A stretch of 64,000 bases of DNA. It comes from Phototrophicus methaneseepsis (GTDB taxonomy: Bacteria; Chloroflexota; Anaerolineae; Aggregatilineales; Phototrophicaceae). The notes under the pieces were generated by a model that was not told the origin of the DNA, made no database searches, and saw only the letters and a program-made list of their open reading frames with translations. The DNA lies in assembly GCF_015500095.1 (NCBI RefSeq), contig NZ_CP062983.1, positions 3,596,001-3,660,000 on the forward strand. The letters run 5' to 3'. The translations under genes and the position numbers were made by a program. Positions 8,670-16,495 of this stretch are shown in pieces (positions within the stretch are counted from its first letter, which is position 1; each line of letters opens with the position of its first letter).

Positions 8670-9656
8670 TTACGGCACTTCGACACGGCGTAGTAGATGC
8701 TCAATGATTTGTTCTGTAGTGATAGCCTCTGCCTGGGCTTCAAAGCTCAAAATGAGGCGATGTCGTAACACAGCAGGGACCATAAATTTGATGTCATCCG
8801 GCGTGACGTAGCCACGTCCTTCCAGGAATGCATGGGCTTTGGCGCTGCGCACGAGGAAGAGCGTCGCACGGGGCGAAACCCCGTACTCGATCATCGCTGC
8901 TAACTTCTTCATGCCTAATGCCGCCGGGTCACGCGTCGTAAAAATGAGGTCGAGTACGTATTCCTTCAAACGGTCATCGACGTAAACTTGATCAACGACT
9001 GTACGAGCATGTAGGATGGCTTCTGGCTCGATGACAGCTTTGGCTTCTTCAATCGTATGGCCGGACATGCGGTCAATGATGGTGCGTTCTTCTGTACGGT
9101 TAGGGTAGTTCACCAGGATTTTTAGCATAAACCGATCGAGCTGAGCTTCTGGCAGGGTATATGTCCCTTCTTGCTCGATGGGGTTTTGGGTTGCCAGTAC
9201 GAGGAACGGCTCTTTCATGTGGAAGGTTGTGTCGCCGAGTGTCACCTGGCGCTCTTCCATGGCTTCTAGCAGGGCAGACTGTACTTTGGCCGGGGCACGG
9301 TTGATCTCGTCAGCCAGAATGATATTGCTGAAGATAGGCCCGGGGCGTGGTACAAAGGTATGATCGCCTGGGTTGTAAATCTGTGTGCCGATAATATCCG
9401 AGGGCAGTAAATCTGGCGTAAATTGGATGCGTTTGAAGTCAGCATTCAATGTCGAGGCCAGGGTTCGTACTGCCAGAGTTTTTGCGAGGCCAGGGACGCC
9501 TTCGATCAAGGCGTGACCATCTGCCAGCAGCGCGACCAACATATGCCGGATGAGATTATCCTGACCGACGATGATGCGTTGTGTTTGCTGTAAAATATCC
9601 GCGACAAAAGCTGCTTCGTCGCGGATACGACCATTGAGCGTTTCCAGTGAAGTCAT
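8670..9656 (-). CDS. MoxR family AAA+ ATPase (first copy)
   Basis: First gene of the eight-gene minus-strand Bat operon. 328 residues: Walker A GVPGLAKT at 53-60, Walker [11 protein letters not shown] at about 112-121, sensor 1 ATQNPIEQEGTYTLPEAQLD, and the C-terminal lid domain with RATLFLVRSAKAHA. MoxR ATPases act as metal-insertion or complex-maturation chaperones together with VWA proteins, which are encoded next to it. The second copy at 29.1-30.1 kb has the same core motifs but a longer N-terminus. Confidence 0.9.
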   Translation of the reverse strand: MTSLETLNGRIRDEAAFVADILQQTQRIIVGQDNLIRHMLVALLADGHALIEGVPGLAKTLAVRTLASTLNADFKRIQFTPDLLPSDIIGTQIYNPGDHTFVPRPGPIFSNIILADEINRAPAKVQSALLEAMEERQVTLGDTTFHMKEPFLVLATQNPIEQEGTYTLPEAQLDRFMLKILVNYPNRTEERTIIDRMSGHTIEEAKAVIEPEAILHARTVVDQVYVDDRLKEYVLDLIFTTRDPAALGMKKLAAMIEYGVSPRATLFLVRSAKAHAFLEGRGYVTPDDIKFMVPAVLRHRLILSFEAQAEAITTEQIIEHLLRRVEVP

Positions 9657-9683
9657 ATAACCGTCCGATACACTTCTTGTCTC

Positions 9684-9712
9684 AGTGTACAGTCAGTGTG
9701 TATCCAGAACAA
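9684..9712 (-). promoter_or_regulatory. Putative promoter of the MoxR/VWA operon
   Basis: Minus strand: TTGTTC (9707-9712), 17 bp, then TACACT (9684-9689), about 28 bp upstream of the moxR ATG. Consensus match only. Confidence 0.45.
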
Positions 9713-9742
9713 TTGAAAGTACGCTGGATTAGTACTTCTGGT

Positions 9743-10336
9743 TCAGGAGGTTTCTGTCGCAGGTTGCAGACGTGGAACGCTGTGACACTTACGGCAGCGG
9801 GCTTCGTAGCTTTCTTGCGCGCCGACCATAATAATAGGGTCTTCGTAATGGGCTGGCTCATTATTTACCAGGCGCTGTGTCCGGCTGGCGAGGTCGCCAC
9901 AGACGACACAGATAGCGTGTAACTTCATCACTTCCTCAGCAACACATAGCAACTCTGGCATGGGCCCAAAAGGCTCTCCACGGAAATCGAGGTCCAGGCC
10001 CGCAGCGACAACGCGCAGCCCACTGCTAGCAAGCTGTTGCACAACATCGACAATACCTTCTGAGAAGAACTGAATCTCATCAATGGCGACAACCGTCGTT
10101 TCAGGTTCGATGTGGTCAATGATGGCTTCTGGTGTGGCGACGGGGATTGCTTCCACATTTTGACCATCATGACTTTTGACGACCTCAATCCCATAGCGAT
10201 CATCAATCTGTGGTTTGAAAACCTGTACCGCTTGCTTGGCAATGATGGCGCGGCGCACTCGGCGAATCAGTTCTTCTGTTTTGCCGGAGAACATGCTGCC
10301 ACAAATAATCTCAAAGCGGCCCGAAAGATGCTTCAT
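9743..10336 (-). CDS. tdk: Thymidine kinase
   Basis: 197 residues, normal for type II (zinc-containing) thymidine kinase, which phosphorylates thymidine to dTMP with ATP in nucleotide salvage. Walker A GSMFSGKT at 13-20; DEIQFF at 86-91 with the likely catalytic Glu87; the lasso loop carries zinc ligands in two pairs, Cys143/Cys146 (CVVC) and Cys181/Cys184 (CRKC). A GGGGG ribosome binding site lies upstream of ATG 10336. It follows the rplU-rpmA-rpmE operon but is separated from it by a strong hairpin and 228 bp, so it is probably transcribed on its own. Confidence 0.95.
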   Translation of the reverse strand: MKHLSGRFEIICGSMFSGKTEELIRRVRRAIIAKQAVQVFKPQIDDRYGIEVVKSHDGQNVEAIPVATPEAIIDHIEPETTVVAIDEIQFFSEGIVDVVQQLASSGLRVVAAGLDLDFRGEPFGPMPELLCVAEEVMKLHAICVVCGDLASRTQRLVNNEPAHYEDPIIMVGAQESYEARCRKCHSVPRLQPATETS

Positions 10337-10511
10337 CGTGGGAACCCCCTAACCCTGGTTCTGTAAATTGGCGGATATGCAGATGCGCGACAAATAGGCA
10401 AAAATTTGCTTATGAAATTGGCATCAAACACAACAAATAAATCGCCAAAAGTAAGGTTGGCAATAAGCTGTTTGATGATGACTTTGCACGATACTGTCTG
10501 TTTTAGCATAT

Positions 10512-10549
10512 AAAAAGCAGATGCGCTGTTGAGCACACCTGCTTTTTTT
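10512..10549 (-). terminator. Rho-independent terminator after rpmE
   Basis: The stem GCAGGTGTGC/GCGCATCTGC (minus strand, with G-T pairs) encloses a 6-base loop and is followed by TTTTT on the minus strand; seven T on the other side make it potentially bidirectional. It sits 15 bp after the rpmE stop codon. Confidence 0.8.
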
Positions 10550-10564
10550 CTGAGAGGATTGAAT

Positions 10565-11050
10565 TTACTCTGCGACTTCTTCGCTGTCTTCCTGGACTGG
10601 CAGCTCATAGCCACGAGCACGCAGGCTCTTCTTGATATCGCTGAGGGCCTGACGACCAATGCCAGAGATGCTCAGGATGGCGTCGTCACCATCGCTAGCA
10701 AGGCGGTCTAACACATCCTGAACGACATTGATGTCGTTTTCATTGAGGATGTTGAGGTGGCGCTTGCTCAGCCCTAATTCACTTAGTGGCAAGTCGGGCG
10801 GTGTCAGGGCCTGACGTTCTTCATCCAGGCGATTCTGGATTTCGTCACGCATACGCAGACGCTTCATGAAGGTATCAACGCGGCCTTCGGTGTCCACAAT
10901 ACGCTGCTGGCCTGTGTAGAACGGATGGCAGTTCGCGCAAATTTCCGTTTGCATGGTAGGAACAGTTGCGCCGGTGCGCCATTCAGTGCCGCAAGACACA
11001 CACGTCACGACGGCATCCGGATACCATTCCGGATGAATTTCTTTCTTCAT
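10565..11050 (-). CDS. rpmE: Ribosomal protein bL31 fused to an RNA polymerase alpha-CTD-like domain
   Basis: 161 residues, about twice the usual bL31 (65-80). Residues 1-70 are a zinc-type L31: MKKEIHPEWY start, Cys17/Cys20 and Cys38/Cys41 as zinc ligands, and the hallmark CANCHPFYTGQQ. Residues 75-100 are a charged helical linker. Residues 103 to about 152 match the alpha subunit C-terminal domain of RNA polymerase: PLSELGLSKRHLNILNENDI, then a long VVQDVLDRL helix, and the helix-hairpin-helix ILSISGIGRQALSDIKKSL. The tail is acidic (DSEEVAE). The frame is continuous with no stop at the junction. In known alpha-CTDs this fold binds UP-element DNA or activators; whether this copy binds DNA, rRNA or the polymerase is unknown. 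Confidence 0.9.
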   Translation of the reverse strand: MKKEIHPEWYPDAVVTCVSCGTEWRTGATVPTMQTEICANCHPFYTGQQRIVDTEGRVDTFMKRLRMRDEIQNRLDEERQALTPPDLPLSELGLSKRHLNILNENDINVVQDVLDRLASDGDDAILSISGIGRQALSDIKKSLRARGYELPVQEDSEEVAE

Positions 11051-11129
11051 TCTCGATTGCTCCTTACAACACGGCTCTGCTTTTTATAGCAGGGTGGCGT
11101 GATGCATAAATGGGTTTGTTGGAACGTAA

Positions 11130-11402
11130 TTAGTGTTTTGGTGCTTCTGATGAGACGCTGATCTGCTTTTGGCCGTCACGATTACGCATACGTTCGAAGA
11201 CGACATAGCCTTCTGCTGTTGCGAAGATGGTGTGATCTTTGCCAATGCCGACATTTTCACCAGCGTGGAATTTGGTACCGCGCTGACGTACGATGATGTT
11301 GCCAGGAATGACATATTCACCACCGAACTTTTTAATACCCAGGCGCTTCGATTCACTATCGCGCCCGTTGCGGGTTGAACCGCCACCTTTTTTATGCGCC
11401 AT
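11130..11402 (-). CDS. rpmA: 50S ribosomal protein bL27
   Basis: 90 residues of standard bL27: [20 protein letters not shown] start, then [20 protein letters not shown] and the C-terminal strand [14 protein letters not shown]. The protein lies at the peptidyl-transferase centre, with its N-terminal tail reaching towards the tRNA CCA ends. It starts MAHKK with no Firmicutes-type N-terminal cleavage extension. It is the middle gene of rplU-rpmA-rpmE and is co-transcribed with them judging by spacing and the single strong promoter upstream. Confidence 0.96.
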   Translation of the reverse strand: MAHKKGGGSTRNGRDSESKRLGIKKFGGEYVIPGNIIVRQRGTKFHAGENVGIGKDHTIFATAEGYVVFERMRNRDGQKQISVSSEAPKH

Positions 11403-11449
11403 GAGAGGTGCCTTTCTGCTTTATTTGACGATACTTACGAATATGGAAA

Positions 11450-11764
11450 TTAGTTAACGGAAATGTCGCCAATGCGCAGGCGGGTGTGATACTGACGGTG
11501 CCCACGCTTCACGCGGTAGTTGGTGCGCTGGCGATACTTAAAGACGATGACTTTTTCACCGCGGAACTGTTCTTCGACTGTAGCCGCTACAGTTGCACCG
11601 GGAACGTTGGGCGTGCCAACAACGGTATCTTCACCGTCGCCGATCATCAGGACATCGTCGATGACGATTTCTTCGCCAACTTCTTGGGGAAGGCGCTCAA
11701 CATCGAGAATCGCGCCGGTTTCCGCACGGTACTGGCGGCCTGCAATACGAACAATAGCATACAT
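11450..11764 (-). CDS. rplU: 50S ribosomal protein bL21
   Basis: 104 residues, the usual length: [17 protein letters not shown] start, [20 protein letters not shown], and the C-terminal [16 protein letters not shown], the conserved rRNA-binding segment. ATG 11764 has GGAG eight bases upstream and matches the family start; an in-frame upstream start would add seven non-conserved residues. First gene of the operon, downstream of a near-consensus promoter. Confidence 0.96.
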   Translation of the reverse strand: MYAIVRIAGRQYRAETGAILDVERLPQEVGEEIVIDDVLMIGDGEDTVVGTPNVPGATVAATVEEQFRGEKVIVFKYRQRTNYRVKRGHRQYHTRLRIGDISVN

Positions 11765-11891
11765 GGTTTTTACTCCAACCTTCACTTACCTCCGCTGCCG
11801 AAGCCAGGATTGGGTCAACAAACGGGGAAAATTGGTGAATGATTTGATTTTCACGAACAAAAATAGCCCGCATCTTGTGCGAAGCTAAAGG

Positions 11892-11920
11892 ATTATACGA
11901 GTTGAGTTTGGGTGCGTCAA
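11892..11920 (-). promoter_or_regulatory. Strong promoter of rplU-rpmA-rpmE
   Basis: Minus strand: TTGACG (11915-11920), exactly 17 bp, TATAAT (11892-11897). This near-perfect sigma-70 promoter gives a leader of about 120 bases before rplU. The 326-bp gap between rplU and the cupin gene otherwise shows nothing I can name. Confidence 0.8.
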
Positions 11921-12090
11921 CGCTGAGTTATGGGGTAGAATCCGTTTTTGTGATGCCAATTGCCCTGCAGCGAACGCTATATATAAGACGTATAAACCGC
12001 AGCAACCTTACGGCTGTCATGTAATGATCTTATCAATACGCATATGTATGATGAGCATATGCTTCCAGGTGTGACAAGGCTTGATGAATC

Positions 12091-12480
12091 ATGGTTAATT
12101 TTGTGACGACTCAACTCAGCGCGGAATATGATGTACTGGCCCCAGATGGCTCTGAAATACGGCTCTTGCCACAATTGAGGGGTGGCAGCATGGCCCATGC
12201 AAAGTTGCTGCCTGGGCAAGTTTCGCTGCCTGTCGCCCATAAAACCGTTGAAGAAATTTGGTATGTATTGGCAGGTACAGGCGAAATCTGGCGCAAATCG
12301 GAAGATAGTGAAGCCATCACCACATTAGAGTCAGGTGTTGCCATTACGATCCCGCTGGGGACGCACTTCCAATTCCGCAATATATCCGACGTGCCGCTTG
12401 AGATCCTCTTGATCACCATGCCGCCTTGGCCCGGTGAGGATGAGGCCTATTCTGTCTTGGGTAGGTGGCCTACTGAATGA
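12091..12480 (+). CDS. Single-domain cupin protein
   Basis: 129 residues with one cupin barrel: motif 1 is around SLPVAHKTVEEIWYVLAGTG (His and Glu ligands seen) and motif 2 around IPLGTHFQFRNISDVPLEIL with a His. The spacing fits a metal-binding small cupin. No substrate can be assigned; relatives include mannose-6-phosphate isomerase-like and sugar-binding cupins. Single gene, convergent with queA. Confidence 0.75.
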   Translation: MVNFVTTQLSAEYDVLAPDGSEIRLLPQLRGGSMAHAKLLPGQVSLPVAHKTVEEIWYVLAGTGEIWRKSEDSEAITTLESGVAITIPLGTHFQFRNISDVPLEILLITMPPWPGEDEAYSVLGRWPTE

Positions 12481-12520
12481 AAAAAGACGTTTTTAGCGTT
12501 CTCTATGCGTGGCGTCTTCT
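12481..12520. terminator. Possible bidirectional terminator between cupin gene and queA
   Basis: AAGACG (12484-12489) pairs with CGTCTT (12513-12518), with a T run following on the minus strand. The stem is short and its loop long, so this is a weak call. Confidence 0.4.
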
Positions 12521-12521
12521 A

Positions 12522-13589
12522 TTAGCGGATGAACATGGCATCGCCAAAAGAGAAGAACCGATAGCCTTCTTCTTTGGCTGTTTCGTAGGCGCCGAGGACG
12601 TTATCCCGGCCAGCGAAGGCGCTAATCATTATCAGTAATGTTGATTTGGGCAGATGAAAATTCGTGATAAGGCCATCGAGCACCCGCCAACGATACCCCG
12701 GGTAGATGAAAAGGCGCGTATCTTGCTCAAAGGCAATGACGGGCCGCCAGGGGCACATATTCTCTGATGCTGCCGGATTTGCGGGGTCACCGCCTGCACT
12801 CAGGATGCCCGCTGTCTCTAGCGTTCTTGCAGATGTTGTGCCGACTGCGATGATACGTCCACCTGCCAGCTTGGCATCATTGATGATTTTTGCGTTGGTC
12901 GCGTCGAGCGTTGCATATTCGCTGTGAATGTGATGCTCTTCAATGTCGTTAACCTTGACGGGCTGGAAGGTATCCAGGCCGACGTGCAGGGTACAATAAG
13001 CGAGCTGCACGCCTTTGTCGCGCAAAGCAATGAGCAAGTCTGGCGTAAAATGCAATCCGGCGGTTGGGGCTGCTGCAGAGCCTTCGATGCGGTTGTAGAC
13101 CGTCTGATAGCGTTCATCATCTTCTAGCCGCTCATGAATATAGGGTGGGAGTGGCATTTTCCCCTGTTCTTGCAGCAAGTCACCCACAGGCGCGCTGAAC
13201 TCTAATACACGCTGAGGGCCATCGCGTGTTTCGATGACGGTTGCAGTAATGTGACTGCCTTCAAAGCTCAGTGTGCGGCCATCGGTGATATTTTTGCCAC
13301 CCACGATAACAAGCCAGTTCGTATCTGTAAGTTGGCGTAACAGCAGGACTTCTGCTTTGCCACCACTATCTTGCTTAATGGCTTGCAAACGAGCTGGAAT
13401 CACACGCGTATTGTTCAATACCAGCACATCACCCGGATTGAGCATCTCCACCATATCGGTAAAGATGTGATGCTCAATCGCGCCTGTGTCACGATCTAGC
13501 ACCATTAAGCGGGAACTGTCACGGGGTTCGACAGGGTGCTGTGCAATGAAGTTTTCCGGGAGGTCGTAGTCGAAATCGGTTAATTTCAC
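12522..13589 (-). CDS. queA: S-adenosylmethionine:tRNA ribosyltransferase-isomerase
   Basis: 355 residues, the normal length. QueA moves the ribosyl part of SAM to 7-aminomethyl-deazaguanine in tRNA to give epoxyqueuosine. Family motifs: start MKLTDFDYDLPENFIAQHP, DVLVLNNTRVIPARL, a central GLHFTPDLL, TLHVGLDTFQPVK, and the C-terminal NFHLPKSTLLIMISAFAG. The frame ends 4 bp after ruvB ends upstream, so ruvB-queA form an operon, a common order. No tgt, queG or queH is in the window. Confidence 0.96.
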   Translation of the reverse strand: MKLTDFDYDLPENFIAQHPVEPRDSSRLMVLDRDTGAIEHHIFTDMVEMLNPGDVLVLNNTRVIPARLQAIKQDSGGKAEVLLLRQLTDTNWLVIVGGKNITDGRTLSFEGSHITATVIETRDGPQRVLEFSAPVGDLLQEQGKMPLPPYIHERLEDDERYQTVYNRIEGSAAAPTAGLHFTPDLLIALRDKGVQLAYCTLHVGLDTFQPVKVNDIEEHHIHSEYATLDATNAKIINDAKLAGGRIIAVGTTSARTLETAGILSAGGDPANPAASENMCPWRPVIAFEQDTRLFIYPGYRWRVLDGLITNFHLPKSTLLIMISAFAGRDNVLGAYETAKEEGYRFFSFGDAMFIR

Positions 13590-13592
13590 GGT

Positions 13593-14621
13593 CTAGAAAA
13601 GCCTGCGTTGATTATTGTCACTGTTGTCATATTCGATATTGAGGTGATGATACGCATGCTCTGTGGCAATGCGGCCTCTGGGCGTGCGATCAATAAACCC
13701 TAGCTGGATGAGATAGGGTTCGTATACATCCATAATCGTTGAGCTATCTTCACTTATAGACGCTGCGATAGTCTCTAATCCTACGGGGCCGCCGCTGAAT
13801 TTTTCGATAATCGTGCGGAGGATGCGCCTGTCAATTTCATCGAGGCCTAGCTCATCAATATGCATCAATGAAAGGGCTTCTTCTGTGACGGCTTCCGTAA
13901 TGACACCTTCCGCACGTGTTTGCGCATAATCGCGGACGCGGCGTAATAGCCTCAGACCAATACGGGGTGTCCCGCGTGACCGACTGGCGATTTCACTCGC
14001 GCCTGTCGGGTCAATTTCAATTTTGAGCATACTGGCCGCATTCGTCACGATTTGTTCCATGGCTTCCTGGCTGTAAAAATCGAGCCGGAAGCGCGCTCCA
14101 AAACGATCTCTCAATGGCCCTGCCAACAAGGCAAGGCGCGTTGTCGCACCAATCACAGTGAAGCGGGGGAGGTTGAGCCGTACAGTTTTGGCAGCGGGAC
14201 CTTTGCCAATGACAATATCAAGTACGAAATCTTCCATAGCGGGATAGAGGATTTCTTCAACGGCTTTACCCAGGCGATGCACTTCATCAATGAAGAGGAT
14301 GTCGCCTTTTTTGAGATGCGTCAAAATAGCTGCTAGGTCGCCCGCGCGTTCGATTGAAGGGCCGGCTGTCACACGGATGTTGGCTTCCATTTCATTGGCG
14401 ATCACATGGGCCAATGACGTTTTGCCGAGGCCTGGTGGCCCATAAAAGAGAATATGATCAATCGGTTCGCCGCGCATTTTGGCAGCGTCGATGATGATCG
14501 ACAAATTATCCCGTACGCGATCTTGCCCAACCATACCCTGTAATGATTTGGGGCGTAATGCGATATTTTTGCGATCATCACCCCTTGGCTGAGGCGTCAT
14601 CATTCGTCCGTCGTCGGACAT
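13593..14621 (-). CDS. ruvB: Holliday junction branch migration ATPase RuvB
   Basis: 342 residues from ATG 14621. Walker [10 protein letters not shown] at 61-69, Walker [12 protein letters not shown] at 109-119, sensor region [20 protein letters not shown], arginine finger region [13 protein letters not shown], and the winged-helix C-terminus with [13 protein letters not shown]. RuvB hexamers drive branch migration with RuvA; ruvA and ruvC are not here. GGAG lies seven bases before ATG 14621; the frame is open further upstream, but those residues are not conserved and overlap the upp promoter region. Confidence 0.96.
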   Translation of the reverse strand: MSDDGRMMTPQPRGDDRKNIALRPKSLQGMVGQDRVRDNLSIIIDAAKMRGEPIDHILFYGPPGLGKTSLAHVIANEMEANIRVTAGPSIERAGDLAAILTHLKKGDILFIDEVHRLGKAVEEILYPAMEDFVLDIVIGKGPAAKTVRLNLPRFTVIGATTRLALLAGPLRDRFGARFRLDFYSQEAMEQIVTNAASMLKIEIDPTGASEIASRSRGTPRIGLRLLRRVRDYAQTRAEGVITEAVTEEALSLMHIDELGLDEIDRRILRTIIEKFSGGPVGLETIAASISEDSSTIMDVYEPYLIQLGFIDRTPRGRIATEHAYHHLNIEYDNSDNNQRRLF

Positions 14622-14667
14622 GGATTGTCTCCGAGACATTGGTTTATTTGTTCTAGTGCTTGTATGT

Positions 14668-14695
14668 ATTGTAACGGAAGCCATCTTCCGTGCAA
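14668..14695 (-). promoter_or_regulatory. Putative ruvB promoter
   Basis: Minus strand: TTGCAC (14690-14695), 16 bp, TACAAT (14668-14673), about 45 bp upstream of ruvB. Back to back with the upp promoter. Confidence 0.55.
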
Positions 14696-14741
14696 TGCTC
14701 AGATCAAATGGCCTATTCTGCTTAATCTGACAGGCTCGGCT

Positions 14742-14770
14742 TTGACATTGGTACGCTGGGCGCATACACT
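14742..14770 (+). promoter_or_regulatory. Putative upp promoter
   Basis: TTGACA (14742-14747), 17 bp, TACACT (14765-14770), 28 bp before the upp ATG. The -35 is a perfect match to consensus. Confidence 0.65.
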
Positions 14771-14798
14771 TGGGCGATGCTGGATTAAGGGGGATAAG

Positions 14799-15422
14799 AT
14801 GCAACAATTACATGTATCTGAGCATCCACTTGTGAAACACAAACTCACTGCCTTGCGTGCGACGAGTACGGATCATCGCACCTTCCGTGAGTTGGTTCGC
14901 GAGCTTTCGATGTTGCTGTGTTATGAAGCCACGCTCGATATGGAGACCAAGCCTAAACAGGTTGTAACGCCAATGGGTGAGACAACGGGCGCAGAAGTTA
15001 AAGAGACGATAGGTCTGGTGCCGATTATGCGCGCAGGCATTGGCATGACAGATGGTATTATGGAACTGCTGCCCAGTGTGCAAGTGTGGCATATCGGCCT
15101 GTATCGTGATGAAGAAACACTGCGGCCCGTGTCCTATTACAATAAGCTGCCTCAAGCGCCGACAGTACAGGTCTGCCTTGTGTTGGACCCGATGCTAGCG
15201 ACGGGTGGCTCCGCAATTGCGACGGTAAATATCCTCAAAGAATGGGGCGTGGCACGGATTAAGTATGTTGGATTGCTGGCTGCCCCTGAAGGGGTCGAAG
15301 CTTTCTCCAGTGCACACCCGGACGTGCCCATTCATGTCGCTGCCCTAGATGAGCGCCTGAATGACATCGGCTTCATCGTCCCGGGGTTGGGGGATGCTGG
15401 TGACCGGATGTTTGGCACCTAG
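14799..15422 (+). CDS. upp: Uracil phosphoribosyltransferase
   Basis: 207 residues; converts uracil and PRPP to UMP in pyrimidine salvage. Start [20 protein letters not shown] is typical, the PRPP loop is [10 protein letters not shown] at 130-139, and the C-terminus has [15 protein letters not shown], the uracil-binding loop. ATG 14799 follows a GGGGG box; the frame is open back to 14625, but that part would overlap ruvB and is not conserved. Followed 14 bp later by a WecA-like transferase. Confidence 0.96.
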   Translation: MQQLHVSEHPLVKHKLTALRATSTDHRTFRELVRELSMLLCYEATLDMETKPKQVVTPMGETTGAEVKETIGLVPIMRAGIGMTDGIMELLPSVQVWHIGLYRDEETLRPVSYYNKLPQAPTVQVCLVLDPMLATGGSAIATVNILKEWGVARIKYVGLLAAPEGVEAFSSAHPDVPIHVAALDERLNDIGFIVPGLGDAGDRMFGT

Positions 15423-15436
15423 ATAACGAGCGCTCA

Positions 15437-16495
15437 ATGTCATTATTTGAATGGGGCGCCTTTGCCCTGGTTTTTTTCCTTTCGCTAACTGTGAGCCTGG
15501 CTTTGATGCCGCTGGCTATCCATCTGAGCCGCCGCTGGAACGTCATGAGCCAACCTGGTGGCCGACGTCGTGAAGAACAGCCCCTGCCCAAGTTAGGTGG
15601 GTTGGCCGTCTTCGGCGGATTTACGGTTGCGGTTATCGTGGCGCAGTTTTTACCTGTGCCACGGTTTGATTCGTTGGAACTCGTGCGTTTGACAGGGTTA
15701 TTGCTCGGCGGAACTTTGATTTTCTTCGTCGGCGTGTTGGATGACCTCTACGAACTCAACTATTTCTGGCTGTTTTTGGCGCAGATTGCTGCCTCGGCTA
15801 TTGCAATTCTCTTTCAAGTATTCATTGAGTATTTCAACAACCCTATTACAGGCAGCCAGACGGACGCGTGGCCTTATCTGGTCACGGTGATCTTGACGAT
15901 GTTCTGGCTCATCTTGATGATGGATACTGTGAACTTCCTCGATGGCCTTGATGGGCTTTCCTCAGGGGTGGCTATCATCGCAGGGATTTTATTGTTCGTG
16001 AACAGTGCATTCCGCCTGACGCCGCCTCAAACGAGTGTGAGTTTATTGCCTCTGGCGCTTGTAGGTTCCTGTCTTGGGTTCCTGATTTATAACTTTCATC
16101 CATCGCGTGTGTTCCTGGGAGGCTCTGCTGTTTACCTGGGGTATCTTCTTGGGACGCTGAGCATCATCGGTGGGGCCAAAATGGCGACCATTTTACTGGT
16201 TATGGGGTTGCCCTTGATGGATCTGGCATGGCAGGCCTTTAGCCGGATAGCGCGTGGACGTAATCCATTCAGCGGCGATAGAGGCCATTTGCATTTTCGC
16301 CTGCTGGATAGTGGACGACTGGGTTATAGACAGATTGTCGTTGGCTATTATGCGTTTTGTGCCTTCTTCGGTGGGTTGACGCTGTTATTGGAAAGCCAGC
16401 TCTATAAATTCATTGCTTTTGGGGTCATGCTGATATTGATTGGTGTTGGCTTTGCGATTGTAGCTCGCTGGCGTACGGGGCAATCACAGGATTAG
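15437..16495 (+). CDS. WecA/MraY-type polyprenyl-phosphate sugar-1-phosphate transferase with altered active-site loop
   Basis: 352 residues with about ten membrane helices. Family motifs: KLGGLAVF at 52-59, Asp-Asp pair VLDDLYEL at 100-107, NFLDGLDGL at 166-174 (WecA/TagO type), and HLHFR at 284-288 in place of the HIHH loop. WecA enzymes load GlcNAc-1-P or a related sugar onto undecaprenyl phosphate on the cytoplasmic face to start cell-wall polymer or polysaccharide synthesis. The usual F-M/L-G-D-[ST]-G motif reads FLGGSAV at 226-232, so the conserved Asp is Gly. Activity is therefore not certain. Its stop overlaps the end of the convergent gene by 4 bp. Confidence 0.85.
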   Translation: MSLFEWGAFALVFFLSLTVSLALMPLAIHLSRRWNVMSQPGGRRREEQPLPKLGGLAVFGGFTVAVIVAQFLPVPRFDSLELVRLTGLLLGGTLIFFVGVLDDLYELNYFWLFLAQIAASAIAILFQVFIEYFNNPITGSQTDAWPYLVTVILTMFWLILMMDTVNFLDGLDGLSSGVAIIAGILLFVNSAFRLTPPQTSVSLLPLALVGSCLGFLIYNFHPSRVFLGGSAVYLGYLLGTLSIIGGAKMATILLVMGLPLMDLAWQAFSRIARGRNPFSGDRGHLHFRLLDSGRLGYRQIVVGYYAFCAFFGGLTLLLESQLYKFIAFGVMLILIGVGFAIVARWRTGQSQD

